Positions 26,020 through 34,824 are shown, numbered from the stretch's first letter. The stretch: 64,000 nt of DNA from Natronococcus sp. AD-5 (GCF_030734285.1 NZ_CP132294.1:2542001-2606000); one strand, 5' to 3'. Program-made: numbers and translations. The notes: a model not told the origin generated them from the sequence alone.

Positions 26020-27501
26020 ATGCAATCGCTTGCCGGTGAGTCGATCGTCGTGATCGGCGCCGGCGTTGGCGGGCTCTCCGCGGCCTGCTACCTCGCCGAC
26101 GCCGGTGCCGACGTCCGAGTGATCGAGAAAAACGAACAGCTCGGCGGGCGGGCGAGTCGCCTCGAGCGGGACGACTTCCGGTTCGACATGGGTCCCTCCT
26201 GGTACCTCATGCCCGACGTGTTCGAGCGGTTTTTCGCCACCTTCGATCGGACGCCGGGCGACTACTACGAGCTGACCCACCTCGATCCCCACTACCGTAT
26301 CTTCTTCAAGGACGGGGATCGGGTCGACGTGACGCCCGATCTCGAGCGCACGAAGCGGGTCTTCGAGGAGTACGAGGACGGGGCCGGCGACGCCCTCGAG
26401 CGCTACCTCGAGAAATCCAGAGAGAACTACGAGGTCGGGATGAAACACTTCGTCTACGAGGATCGGTCCCGGCTCCGGGACTACCTCGATCTCGACGTGG
26501 CTCGCCAGGCGCGCGGCCTCTCGCTTCTGGGCTCGATGCAGGGACACGTCGAGAACTACTTCGACCATCCGAAGCTGCAGCAGCTCATGCAGTACACGCT
26601 GGTCTTCCTCGGCGGTTCGCCGAAGAATACGCCCGCGCTGTACAACCTGATGAGCCACGTCGATTTCAACCTCGGCGTCTGGTACCCCGAAGGGGGAATC
26701 GGCGGCGTCATCGACGGAATCGCCGCCCTCGGGGAGGAACTCGGCGTCGAGTACGAGACGGACCGACCCGCCACCGGGATCAAGGGTCGAGAGGGCGCCT
26801 TCGTCGTCGAGACGACGGACGGTCCGCTGCGGCCGGACCTCGTGGTCAGCAACGCCGACTACCCGCACACCGACCAGGAGCTGCTCCCGCCCGAGCGACG
26901 CGGATACGACGCCGACTACTGGGAGTCGCGCACGTACGCTCCCTCCGCGTTCCTGCTCTATCTCGGCATCGAGGGCGACGTGGACGAACTCGCCCACCAC
27001 ACCCTCGTCCTCCCCACCGACTGGGAGGATCACTTCGACCGGATCTTCGAGGAGCCGGCGTGGCCCGACGATCCGGCCTACTACTGCTGCGTCCCGTCCG
27101 AGACCGACGACGACGTCGCTCCCGACGGCCACAGTAACCTGTTCGTCCTCGTCCCCATCGCGCCCGGACTCGAGGATACGCCGGAACGCCGCGAGCGGTA
27201 CCGCGAGCGGATCCTCGACGACCTCGCCGAGAACGCGGGGACCGACCTGCGCGGCCGGATCGTCCTCGAGGAGCGCTTCTGCATCGAGGACTTCGCGAAC
27301 CGGTACAACAGCTACGACGGAACGGCCCTCGGGATGGCCCACACCCTCCGTCAGACCGCCCTCTTTCGGCCGCCACACCGCGCCAAGCGGGTCGACGGCC
27401 TCTACCTCACGGGCGGGGACACTACGCCCGGAATCGGCGTCCCGATGTGTCTCATCAGCGGCGAACTGACCGCCGAGAAGGTCCTCGAGGATCACGGGTG
27501 A
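26020..27501 (+). CDS. crtD: Carotenoid 3,4-desaturase CrtD (phytoene-desaturase family)
   Basis: A 493-residue FAD flavoprotein. The dinucleotide-binding motif IVVIGAGVGGLSAACYLADAG lies near 9-29, ENxQLGGRASRL at 38-48, and the C-terminal FAD-contact region GLYLTGGDTTPGIGVPMCL near 464-482. ATG 26020 is chosen since the upstream extension is basic and unlike the family; a gtttatc box is about 30 bp before it. Position directly before lyeJ and cruF matches the bacterioruberin cluster of Haloarcula, where this gene is the 3,4-desaturase rather than phytoene desaturase CrtI; sequence alone cannot fully separate the two. Confidence 0.85.
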   Translation: MQSLAGESIVVIGAGVGGLSAACYLADAGADVRVIEKNEQLGGRASRLERDDFRFDMGPSWYLMPDVFERFFATFDRTPGDYYELTHLDPHYRIFFKDGDRVDVTPDLERTKRVFEEYEDGAGDALERYLEKSRENYEVGMKHFVYEDRSRLRDYLDLDVARQARGLSLLGSMQGHVENYFDHPKLQQLMQYTLVFLGGSPKNTPALYNLMSHVDFNLGVWYPEGGIGGVIDGIAALGEELGVEYETDRPATGIKGREGAFVVETTDGPLRPDLVVSNADYPHTDQELLPPERRGYDADYWESRTYAPSAFLLYLGIEGDVDELAHHTLVLPTDWEDHFDRIFEEPAWPDDPAYYCCVPSETDDDVAPDGHSNLFVLVPIAPGLEDTPERRERYRERILDDLAENAGTDLRGRIVLEERFCIEDFANRYNSYDGTALGMAHTLRQTALFRPPHRAKRVDGLYLTGGDTTPGIGVPMCLISGELTAEKVLEDHG

Positions 27502-27538
27502 GACGAATGTCGGACGACGACCGGGAGGCGGTCCGCAG

Positions 27539-28414
27539 GTGACGGGGGGCTCGACCGCGGCCTCGAGCGAGCCGAGCGTCACCGATCAGGCGGTCTACCT
27601 GCTGACGCTCTCGCGACCACGGTTCTGGCTCTACCTGGCCGGTCCCGTCCTCGTCGGCGTCGCCTACGCGGCGGGGTCGGTCGGAGAGCTGTTCGCGCCG
27701 GCGGCGGTCGCGCTGTTCGCGTACTTCCTCCTGCCGGCGAACGTCTTCCTCTACGGCGTCAACGATATCTTCGACCGCGAGATCGACGCCGTCAACCCGA
27801 AAAAAGGCGAGAAAGAGGCGCGGTACCGGGGACAACGATCCGTCCCCCTCGCGGTCGCCGTCTCGGGGGCGCTCGCGCTGGCGTTGCTCCCGCTGACCCC
27901 GCCGACGGCGTGGGGGTGGATCGGCGGCTTTCTCGTCCTCGGGGCCGCCTACAGCGCGCCGCCGATCCGGTTCAAGACGACGCCGCTGCTCGACTCGGTT
28001 TCGAATGGGCTCTACGTCACGCCGGGTGCCGCGGCGTACGCCGCCGTCGCGGGTTCACAGCCGCCCGCGCTCGCCGTCCTCGGCGGCTGGCTGTGGGCGA
28101 TGGGGATGCACACGTTCTCGGCGATTCCGGACGTCGAACCCGATCGAGAGACGGGCGTTCGGACGACCGCGACGGCGCTCGGCGAGGGACGAACGTACGC
28201 CTACTGCGGCGCGTGCTGGCTCGCCGGCGCCGCCGCGTTCGGTGCACTCGACTACCGCCTCGGCGCGCTCATGGCGGTCTATCCCGCCCTCGTCGGGGTG
28301 ATCGCCCTCTCCTCCGTCGCCGTCGATCGGGCGTACTGGTGGTTTCCGGCGATCAACACCGTCGTCGGCGCGGCGCTGACGGTGGGCGGGCTCTGGGTGA
28401 CCCTGTATGGATGA
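27539..28414 (+). CDS. lyeJ: Lycopene elongase / 1,2-hydratase LyeJ (UbiA family)
   Basis: A 291-residue membrane prenyltransferase adding C5 units to both ends of lycopene on the way to C50 bacterioruberin. The two Asp-rich magnesium/diphosphate motifs are NDIFDREID (75-83) and DVEPDRETG (198-206), with YSAPPIRFK (138-146) between them. About eight hydrophobic segments. The GTG at 27539 is the only start that fits; a short ATG frame at 27507 ends at that point and is not in frame. It follows crtD by 37 bp and overlaps cruF by 8 nt. Confidence 0.92.
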   Translation: MTGGSTAASSEPSVTDQAVYLLTLSRPRFWLYLAGPVLVGVAYAAGSVGELFAPAAVALFAYFLLPANVFLYGVNDIFDREIDAVNPKKGEKEARYRGQRSVPLAVAVSGALALALLPLTPPTAWGWIGGFLVLGAAYSAPPIRFKTTPLLDSVSNGLYVTPGAAAYAAVAGSQPPALAVLGGWLWAMGMHTFSAIPDVEPDRETGVRTTATALGEGRTYAYCGACWLAGAAAFGALDYRLGALMAVYPALVGVIALSSVAVDRAYWWFPAINTVVGAALTVGGLWVTLYG

Positions 28415-29267
28415 AGCGGCGACGCGGACCGACGACCGAACGCGAGCGGACGTACAGCGGCGACTCGAGCGGCTCGTCCGCGAGAACCGGTTCACGATCG
28501 CCGTGATCTTCCCGCTCGTCGGCGCGGTGACGCTGATCGCGAGCGCCGAGGGACTGCTGCCGGAGCCGCTCGCGTACAACCCGCTGTTGATCCTCTTCGG
28601 CGCGATGGTGATGCGCTCGCCGCTGCTCGTCGGCCTGCTGCCGCGGATCGGCCGGCGGGCGCTCGGCTGTCTCGGCGTCCTGACGGCCTACACGTACGCG
28701 ATCGAGACCGTCGGCGTGCGAACGGGCTGGCCCTACGGCGCCTTCGAGTACAGGATTCAGCTCGGTCCGATGCTGTTCGGCGAGGTGCCGCTGGCGCTGC
28801 CGCTGTTTTTCGTCCCGCTCGTGTTGAACGCCTACCTGCTGACGCTGCTGGTGCTCGGCGACCGGGCCGAGTCCGCACTCGTTCGGATCCCGACGGCGAT
28901 CGCCGCCGTGGTCGCGATCGACCTCGTCCTCGATCCCGCCGCCGTCGCCGTCGGGTTCTGGACGTTCGCATCCGGCGCGTACTACGGCGTCCCCCTCTCG
29001 AACTACGTCGGCTGGCTCATCTCCGGAACCGCCGGGGTCGCCCTCGTCGACCTCGCCTTCGACCGAGCGGCGCTGCTCGAGCGCGTCCGGTCCTGCGTGT
29101 TCATCCTCGACGACCTGGTGAGCTTCGTCCTGCTGTGGGGGACGATCAACCTCCTCTACGGCAACTGGCTGGCCGCGGGCGTCGCCGGCCTGTTCTGTCT
29201 CGGCCTGTTTCGAACGGGACGGTACGACCTCGACCTCGCCAGGACGGCGCTGCCGGCCGGGCGCTGA
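28407..29267 (+). CDS. cruF: C50 carotenoid 2'',3''-hydratase CruF
   Basis: A 286-residue polytopic membrane protein with about seven hydrophobic helices between residues 30 and 275. Family segments include AIETVGVRTGWPYGAFEY (about 93-110), DLVLDPAAVAVGFWTF (about 172-187) and GAYYGVPLSNYVGWLISG (about 191-208). CruF adds water to the end groups of bisanhydrobacterioruberin, producing bacterioruberin, the red membrane pigment of halophiles. Its start overlaps the lyeJ end, so translation is probably coupled. Confidence 0.92.
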   Translation: MDEAATRTDDRTRADVQRRLERLVRENRFTIAVIFPLVGAVTLIASAEGLLPEPLAYNPLLILFGAMVMRSPLLVGLLPRIGRRALGCLGVLTAYTYAIETVGVRTGWPYGAFEYRIQLGPMLFGEVPLALPLFFVPLVLNAYLLTLLVLGDRAESALVRIPTAIAAVVAIDLVLDPAAVAVGFWTFASGAYYGVPLSNYVGWLISGTAGVALVDLAFDRAALLERVRSCVFILDDLVSFVLLWGTINLLYGNWLAAGVAGLFCLGLFRTGRYDLDLARTALPAGR

Positions 29268-29372
29268 TTACTTCCGCGCGCTCGTTTCCGGTCGCGGCTC
29301 GCTCGGGGGCGTCATAAGAAACGGCGAACCTGCCAGCTACAACCTTTTCCCGGTGAGTATTCTGTCGTACGT

Positions 29373-29528
29373 ATGGCGTCCCGATCACCGATCGAGTGTC
29401 CCCTCTGTCGCGAGACGATGGAGCCGAACCAGACGCTCGAGGAACACCTCGTCGTCGTCCACGAGAAGCGCAAGCTGGCGCGGCTCGTCGTCGAGGAGAC
29501 GACGGCGCTCGAGGAGGACATCTCCTGA
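29373..29528 (+). CDS. Zinc-finger micro-protein, 51 residues
   Basis: Starting at ATG 29373 the frame encodes MASRSPIECPLCRETM and then a helix with HLVVVHEKRKLARLVVEE. C9 and C12 with H27 and H32 form a C2H2-like zinc site on a protein of only 51 residues. Haloarchaea are rich in such one-domain zinc proteins, several of which affect growth or biofilm formation. A box accttttccc lies about 25-30 bp upstream. It stands between cruF and crtB, but nothing ties it to carotenoid synthesis. Confidence 0.75.
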   Translation: MASRSPIECPLCRETMEPNQTLEEHLVVVHEKRKLARLVVEETTALEEDIS

Positions 29529-29563
29529 ACGATCCGTCGGAACCGTCCCGTTTCGGCGGGCCG

Positions 29564-29758
29564 TTAGACGAAGATACCGCTCAGCGTTCCGCCGAACCGG
29601 AGCAACGGTCCGACGACGGCGGCCGTAATCACCAGCCGGATCGCCAGGCCGACCGCGGCGAGTCGAGCGTTTTCTCCGTCGATCTCGAGGGCATCGCGCG
29701 CCGTATGAAGACTCGTACAGTGTATCGTCTCGCTCGCCGACAACGAATTGAGAGCCAC
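29564..29758 (-). CDS. Small membrane protein or truncated relic
   Basis: The complement from a possible GTG at 29758 gives 64 residues ending in one strong membrane helix (RLAAVGLAIRLVITAAVVG then PLLRFGG). Codons for the last 48 residues are clearly protein-like with G/C third positions, while upstream of about 29710 the frame loses that character. There is no good start signal. It may be a real small membrane protein or the 3' end of a larger gene whose front was replaced by the hairpin-rich stretch at 29791-29839. Confidence 0.4.
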   Translation of the reverse strand: MALNSLSASETIHCTSLHTARDALEIDGENARLAAVGLAIRLVITAAVVGPLLRFGGTLSGIFV

Positions 29759-29790
29759 GATATAGCGGGTGTTGAGAACCGGATCCCGAC

Positions 29791-29839
29791 GCCATCGAAG
29801 ATGGCGGTCGACGGGAGTGAGCGAACGCACTGCGTTCGC
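29791..29839 (-). terminator. Two hairpins downstream of crtB
   Basis: GCCATC-GAA-GATGGC (29791-29805) and the near-perfect palindrome GCGAACGCA-C-TGCGTTCGC (29821-29839) lie within 110 bp of the crtB stop, on its downstream side. They could form a terminator or protect the crtB mRNA end; they may also belong to a small mobile repeat. No long T-run follows. Confidence 0.35.
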
Positions 29840-29900
29840 GAGCCCCGTCACGCTCGTGAGGCGGGACCAGCGAGCCGTGCTGATACCACCGGAGCCCGAG

Positions 29901-30851
29901 TTACTGCGTCAGGACGCCTTCGCCGTGCTCGGGCCCGTGGCGTTCCGGCTCGGTCGCGGGAATCGCGGAAACGCGATCGAAGACCGCCTCCGGATTACGG
30001 TTCCAGCGCCAGTACCAGCGCGTCTTCCCGAGACACCACAGCTTGCGAGCCGTCGAGAGCGACGGCTCCGACGCGAGCACGTCGTACCCCTGGGCGCGGA
30101 TGACGGCGTGGTGTTCCGCGTAGAGGACGGCCGCGAGCAGTACCGGCAGCCGGCAATCCTCGGGTAAGTACCGGATGCCGGCGACGCCCTCGCGGTAGAG
30201 TCGCTCCGTTCGCCTGAGTTCCTCGGCCATCGCCGCCCGGAACGACGCCGAGTACTCGAGGTCCTCGATCTCCTTCGCCGAGGTGCCGTGGGCTCGAAGC
30301 GTCTCCTGCGGGACGTAGATCCGGTCGCGCTCGAGGACGTCCTCGCGGACGTCGCGCAGGAAGTTCGTCATCTGAAACGCCTCGCCGAGCTTGATCGCGT
30401 GCGGGAGCGCGGTCTCGGGATCGTCGGGTTCCATGATCGCGGTCATCATCACGCCGACGGCCGCGGCCGAGCCGCGCATGTACGCCTCGAGGTCGTCGTA
30501 GGTCTCGTACCGACCGGTGGCGACGTCCGTCTCCATCGCGTCGATGAACGCGTCGACCTCGCGATCGGGGATGTCGTAACGGCGTCGAAGCTCCTGGAAC
30601 GCCTCGAGGACCGGATCCGCGGGTTCGGCGCGACCGAGCGCCTGGGCGCGAAGCGACTCGAGTTCCGTGCGCTGCCGGGCGGATGATACGCCGGCAGCGT
30701 CGTCGACGATCTCGTCGGCGATACGAAAGAACGCGTACAGAACGTGCGTCGCGTTTCGTACTCGCTCCGGGAGAAGCCGCGTCGCGAGATAGAAGGTCTT
30801 CCCGGTTCGTCGCTGAATCGCTTTGCTTGCGTCGATGTGTTCCTGTTGCAT
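29901..30851 (-). CDS. crtB: Phytoene synthase CrtB
   Basis: A 316-residue squalene/phytoene synthase that joins two geranylgeranyl diphosphates into phytoene, the first committed carotenoid. The two Asp-rich magnesium motifs are DEIVDD (46-51) and DVRED (167-171), with RIYVPQE (177-183) after the second. ATG 30851 gives MQQEHIDASKAIQRRTGKTF, the family start. It is convergent with the crtD-lyeJ-cruF operon. An agttttatg box sits some 100 nt upstream, so the transcript may have a leader. Confidence 0.95.
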   Translation of the reverse strand: MQQEHIDASKAIQRRTGKTFYLATRLLPERVRNATHVLYAFFRIADEIVDDAAGVSSARQRTELESLRAQALGRAEPADPVLEAFQELRRRYDIPDREVDAFIDAMETDVATGRYETYDDLEAYMRGSAAAVGVMMTAIMEPDDPETALPHAIKLGEAFQMTNFLRDVREDVLERDRIYVPQETLRAHGTSAKEIEDLEYSASFRAAMAEELRRTERLYREGVAGIRYLPEDCRLPVLLAAVLYAEHHAVIRAQGYDVLASEPSLSTARKLWCLGKTRWYWRWNRNPEAVFDRVSAIPATEPERHGPEHGEGVLTQ

Positions 30852-31012
30852 TTGCCGGCCCCTGTTCCCGCCTCGCTTCGCCGATGCGCTGCCTGACAAC
30901 GATCGGATATTAATCATACGGCAGATACACATAAAACTACCACCCCTCACCTGTGTGGTTGTGACCGAACGGTTCGCCGAGGGGTTCCGCCAAAGAGTTC
31001 GACGCTGTCGGT

Positions 31013-32251
31013 CTACTGCTCGAGCAGTTCGTCGGCGAGCATCGGAATGAACGTGCCGATGTCGGTGACCATGCCGATCGCCTGGGCGCTGCCGCGATCG
31101 AGCAACTGGGTGACCGTCGCGGGATTGATATCGACGCAAACGGTCTTCGTCGTCGACGGCAGGCAGTTGCCGACGGCGACGGAGTGCAACAGCGTCGAGA
31201 GCATGAGCACGAGGTCGGCCTCCTGGGCCTGCTCGCGGATCGCGTTCTGGGCCTCGATCGAGTCGGTGATCGTGTCCGGCAGCGGGCCGTCGTCGCGGAT
31301 CGACCCCGCGAGCACGTAGGGGACGTCGTTCCGAACGCACTCGTACATCACGCCCTCGTCGACGACGCCGTCCTCGACGGCCGCCTCGATCCCGCCGCGG
31401 CGGACGATCTCGCTGATCGTGTAGATGTGGTGTTTGTGGCCCTTCCGGGGGTGTTCCAAGCTCTCCGTATCGACGCCGAGCGACGTCCCGTACAGGTCTC
31501 GCTCGAGGTCGTGGACGGCGAAACCGTTCCCCGCGCTGATCGCGTCGACGTAGCCCGCCCGGACGAGGTCGGCGAGCGCGTCCCGGCCGCCGGAGTGGAC
31601 GATGGCCGGGCCGCAGACCGCGAGGACGGTCCCGTCCTCGGCGTTGACCTCGCGCATCTCGTCGGCGATCTCCTCGATGAGCGACGCGGAGGGGCGCTCG
31701 CTCGAGACGCCGCCCTGCATGAACCCGAACGAGCCGCCGCCGCCGTTTCGGGGCCGTTCGGGCGGATCGACCCTGATCCCGGTCTCGCCGGTCACGACGA
31801 GATCCCCTTCCTCGATGGCGTTGAGCGTCTTCGTCCGGACGCGGGTGACGTCCTCGCCTTCCCCTCCTTCGATCACGAGCGCGCAGTCCATCTCGACGTT
31901 CTCGACCTCGAGCCACTCCCCGTCGACGCGGACGACGGTCGGATGGTTGGTCGTCGAGTAGAAGTCGGCCGGCACGACCCCGTCGTCCGGCGCCGCCTCG
32001 AGCGTCGCGTCGCGGGGGTCGGCGACCGTCGCACCCTGCTGGTTGAGTTCGTGGAGGATCGCCCGGAGGTCCTCCTCGGTGTCGGCCAGCACCCGCATCC
32101 GGCAGTACGTCTCCTCGTGTTTGTGACGGCCGACGTCGAACGCCTCGACCTCGAACTCGCCGCCCATGTCCATTACGGCGCCGAAACACGCGCCCATCGA
32201 TCCCGAGTCGATGATGTGCCCCTCGAGCTCCACGGTTCGCGAAACTGTCAT
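31013..32251 (-). CDS. TIGR00300-type ornithine cyclodeaminase family protein
   Basis: A 412-residue protein of the archaeal LOR/SDH-related family. Residues 1-110 form an N-terminal domain (ELEGHIIDSGSMGACFGAVMDMG, ETYCRMRVLADTEEDLRAIL); residues 195-410 include an NAD-binding region (VLAVCGPAIVHSGGRDAL) and ISAGNGFAVHDLERDLYGTSLG. A methanococcal homologue converts ornithine to proline and ammonia with NAD, so a proline or ornithine role is likely. No arginine-pathway genes are adjacent. Start ATG 32251 gives MTVSRTVELEGHIID, the usual N-terminus. Confidence 0.85.
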   Translation of the reverse strand: MTVSRTVELEGHIIDSGSMGACFGAVMDMGGEFEVEAFDVGRHKHEETYCRMRVLADTEEDLRAILHELNQQGATVADPRDATLEAAPDDGVVPADFYSTTNHPTVVRVDGEWLEVENVEMDCALVIEGGEGEDVTRVRTKTLNAIEEGDLVVTGETGIRVDPPERPRNGGGGSFGFMQGGVSSERPSASLIEEIADEMREVNAEDGTVLAVCGPAIVHSGGRDALADLVRAGYVDAISAGNGFAVHDLERDLYGTSLGVDTESLEHPRKGHKHHIYTISEIVRRGGIEAAVEDGVVDEGVMYECVRNDVPYVLAGSIRDDGPLPDTITDSIEAQNAIREQAQEADLVLMLSTLLHSVAVGNCLPSTTKTVCVDINPATVTQLLDRGSAQAIGMVTDIGTFIPMLADELLEQ

Positions 32252-32383
32252 TGTCCCGTAGTTGGCGACCGGGGACCGTCAATCTGTGCGTCTCTGGCGA
32301 ATATTCCCGAATCGTCGATCGTATCAATCTAAAAATAGTTCAGCAAAGGTGAATTTAAGTACGTCCGGTATCCATCCGGTGCT

Positions 32384-33649
32384 ATGAAACGGATCGCCCT
32401 TCTCGTCGCGGCTCTCGTGATAACAGCTCCCCTGGTCGGCGCCGGAACCGTCGTCGCATCCGATAACGTGACGCTGACGGTGACTGTTACCGACGACGAC
32501 GAGAACGCCGTCGGCGGCGCACAGGTCGCGGCGTCGTGGGACGACGGCGAGCGCACGGACGAAACGCGATCGAACGGACGGGCGCTGATCGACGTTCCGA
32601 GCGGCGCGGACGTCGAGGTCGACGTCGAACACGACGACCTCGTCCTGAACAACCCGAAGGAAGTGGGGACGGTCAGCGACCACACGACGGTCGCCGTCGA
32701 CCTCTACCCCGAAATCGACGGCGAGATCACGATCGTCGAAAACGACACGCCGATCGCCGACGCGACGGTCACGCTCACCAAAGACGGCGACACCCGCGCC
32801 GCGGCCGCGGGGACGACCGACGACGACGGCGTCTTCGTAGCCGAGGGGGTCGAGGTCGGCAGCTACGACGTCGACGTCGAAAAGGCGGGCTACTACGACG
32901 AGTCGACGGACGTCGACCTGCGATCGACGGACGGAACGACCGTCGCGCTCGAGTCGGGGACCGAACGGGTCACCTTCTCCGTCGTCGAGGGCTACTTCGA
33001 CGAGCCGCTGCGGACCGACGTCACGATCCTGCAAGACGGCGTTCGCGACGCGACGCTCTCGACGAACGCCGACGGCGAGCGGACCATCCCGCTCGTGGTC
33101 AACACGGAGTACACGGCCGTCATCGAGGACGACGGCTACGACGACGCGAGCAACGAACGCGAGTTCACCGTCGGCGAGTCCGCGACCGAGGTCGACTACG
33201 TGGTCGAGCGCGCCCCCGCGCTGACGCTCGAGGCGTCTAACGAGCGCGTCCTCGTCGGAGAAACCGTCGGCGTCGAGGTGACCGACGAGTACGGCGACCC
33301 GGTCGACGACGCCGAAATCGTCCTCGACGGCTCGACCGCCGCCACGACGGACGCCGACGGCGAGGCGAGCGTGACGATCGAAACGCACGGCGAACTCGAG
33401 TTGACGGCTCAGGACGGGGGCGTCACGGATACGATCGTGATCGACGGCGTCGATCCCGACGCGACCAACGACTCCCCGACGGAGGAGCGAAGCGAGGTCG
33501 AGAACGCGTCCGACGGCGACGCCGACGAGTCGATCCCCGGGTTCGGCGCCGGCGCGGCCGGCGTCGCGCTGGCCCTGGTTCTCGGGGGTGCGATCGCGTA
33601 CCGTCGCCGCTCTCGTCGCGGCCTCGACGGTCGATCGCGTACACCGTGA
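32384..33649 (+). CDS. Secreted PGF-CTERM surface protein with Ig-like/carboxypeptidase-regulatory repeats
   Basis: A 421-residue exported protein: Sec signal (1-25, LLVAALVITAPLVGAGTVVA), then four or five beta-sandwich repeats (LTVTVTDDDENAVGGAQV; GEITIVENDTPIADATVTL; RVTFSVVEGYFDEPLRTDV; LVGETVGVEVTDEYGDPV), an acidic linker, and IPGFGAG followed by a transmembrane helix and Arg cluster. PGF-CTERM marks cleavage and lipid anchoring by archaeosortase. A gaatttaag box lies about 30 bp upstream. The last dozen residues (after RRRS) lie antisense to an alpha/beta-hydrolase fossil, so the natural end may have been lost. Confidence 0.85.
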   Translation: MKRIALLVAALVITAPLVGAGTVVASDNVTLTVTVTDDDENAVGGAQVAASWDDGERTDETRSNGRALIDVPSGADVEVDVEHDDLVLNNPKEVGTVSDHTTVAVDLYPEIDGEITIVENDTPIADATVTLTKDGDTRAAAAGTTDDDGVFVAEGVEVGSYDVDVEKAGYYDESTDVDLRSTDGTTVALESGTERVTFSVVEGYFDEPLRTDVTILQDGVRDATLSTNADGERTIPLVVNTEYTAVIEDDGYDDASNEREFTVGESATEVDYVVERAPALTLEASNERVLVGETVGVEVTDEYGDPVDDAEIVLDGSTAATTDADGEASVTIETHGELELTAQDGGVTDTIVIDGVDPDATNDSPTEERSEVENASDGDADESIPGFGAGAAGVALALVLGGAIAYRRRSRRGLDGRSRTP

Positions 33650-33725
33650 CGTGTTCCTCGAAGGCAGGACGGACCGATTCCCATTCGGATGTAGTCGGCG
33701 GTTCTGCGAGCGCGACGGCGATCGG
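33603..33725 (-). pseudogene. Fragment of an alpha/beta hydrolase
   Basis: The complement reads P-I-A-V-A-L then EWESVRPAFEEHVTVYAIDR and RGRDESGDG. This is the N-terminal block of alpha/beta hydrolases, where a segment of the form W-x-P-V-x-P-x-F is followed by TVYA-D-RRGRG-SGD. The oxyanion-hole HG motif, the nucleophile elbow and the rest of the protein are absent, and the frame before and after has no similarity. About 40 codons survive. It overlaps the 3' end of the PGF-CTERM gene on the other strand. Confidence 0.65.
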
Positions 33726-33787
33726 ACGGCTCGAGCGGCCCGGACGCGAGACCAACATATATGACACTCGCTACCATATTCCAACGT

Positions 33788-33949
33788 ATGTCCAGTGGCA
33801 CATCCACAATCGGCGCGTCCCGGTGTCGAAACTGCGGCTTCGAGGCACCCGGCGGCGACGACGCGTGGGATCGGATCGACGTCCCGAAGCTCGGCCGGAT
33901 GACCCAGTGTCCGGACTGCGGCAGCACGGACGTTATGACCCACCGGTAA
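33788..33949 (+). CDS. Small zinc-ribbon protein
   Basis: A 53-residue protein starting at ATG 33788 with two CxxC knuckles: CRNCG near residue 13 and CPDCG near residue 41, the classic zinc ribbon. Between them lies an acidic linker (DDAWDRIDVPKLGRM). A second ATG at 33761 is in frame but adds a non-acidic extension; an acatatatg box precedes it. Such proteins in haloarchaea are cytosolic and mostly uncharacterised; no partner gene is evident. Confidence 0.7.
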   Translation: MSSGTSTIGASRCRNCGFEAPGGDDAWDRIDVPKLGRMTQCPDCGSTDVMTHR

Positions 33950-34060
33950 CGGCCGACGTTGGTACGGCGATCGGAAGCAACCGCCGCCTGTGGGCGGTAC
34001 AACGCCCGCGGGTGAAGCGACGCAGACAGACTCTTCAACGTCTCCGTCCTACCAGTCCCC

Positions 34061-34462
34061 ATGAGCAACGAGACCCGAGATCTCCCGCGAAGCGACGACG
34101 AGTGGCGCGACGAACTCAGCGAGGAAGAGTACCGAATCCTTCGCGAGGCAGGCACCGAAGCGCCGTTCAGCGGCGAGTACGTCGATCACAAGGAAGACGG
34201 TAGCTACGCCTGCGCCGGCTGCGGCGCCACGCTGTTCGAGTCCGGGACGAAGTTCGATTCCGGCTGCGGCTGGCCGAGCTTCTACGACGTCGACGACGAC
34301 CGCGTCGAAACCCGCCTCGACACCAGTCACGGAATGCGCCGGACCGAGGTGCTGTGTGCGAACTGCGGCGGCCACCTCGGTCACGTGTTCGAGGACGGCC
34401 CGGAGCCGACTGGCAAGCGCTACTGTATCAACTCCGCCGCGCTCGAGTTCGACGAGGAGTGA
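34061..34462 (+). CDS. msrB: Peptide-methionine (R)-S-oxide reductase MsrB
   Basis: A 133-residue repair enzyme that reduces methionine-R-sulfoxide in oxidised proteins. Structural zinc is bound by C51-C54 and C99-C102, the catalytic cysteine is C122 in [11 protein letters not shown], and C69 in SGCGWPSF is the likely recycling cysteine. H105 and H108 in [12 protein letters not shown] match the active-site block. It stands alone (no msrA nearby). Assignment is secure. Confidence 0.96.
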   Translation: MSNETRDLPRSDDEWRDELSEEEYRILREAGTEAPFSGEYVDHKEDGSYACAGCGATLFESGTKFDSGCGWPSFYDVDDDRVETRLDTSHGMRRTEVLCANCGGHLGHVFEDGPEPTGKRYCINSAALEFDEE

Positions 34463-34525
34463 GCCCGTCGATCTGACGCGAATGCAGGCACTACCCTTTT
34501 CGACGAAAACGGCACACCATCGTCT

Positions 34526-34732
34526 ATGTCCAACGAACGACCGACCGCCGACGAACTGCGACAGGGACTCACCGTCGAGATCGTCCAGGGCGATCAGAAC
34601 GTCCAGTCCGAGGACAAGGAGCCGATCATCGGCGAGGTCGCGACGGTCTACGAGGACGACCCGAACGGACCGAAAGTCGAGCTGAAAAACGGCGTCGTCG
34701 GCCACGTCCAGTCCGTGGTCCACGACGAGTAG
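34526..34732 (+). CDS. YwbE/DUF2196-type small protein
   Basis: A 68-residue protein with the YwbE pattern: ELRQGLTVEIVQGDQ (about 10-24), then IIGEVATVYEDDPNGPKVELKNGVVGHVQSV (about 33-63), which resembles a KOW-like beta barrel. Bacterial YwbE has no assigned function, though the fold suggests nucleic acid or ribosome association. It follows msrB by 63 bp in the same direction with its own acaccat...atg start region. Confidence 0.8.
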   Translation: MSNERPTADELRQGLTVEIVQGDQNVQSEDKEPIIGEVATVYEDDPNGPKVELKNGVVGHVQSVVHDE

Positions 34733-34824
34733 CGGGCGCCGCAACCGCAGCCGTCGACGCCCAGCACCGAACCCCGTTCCATCGCCGGCCGAATCGATTT
34801 CCTCGACGATAGCGATACTCCGCC

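Noticed and set aside
27507-27542. Short ATG frame between crtD and lyeJ
   Set aside because: Only 11 codons, ends just at the lyeJ GTG, and is not in frame with it; probably chance.
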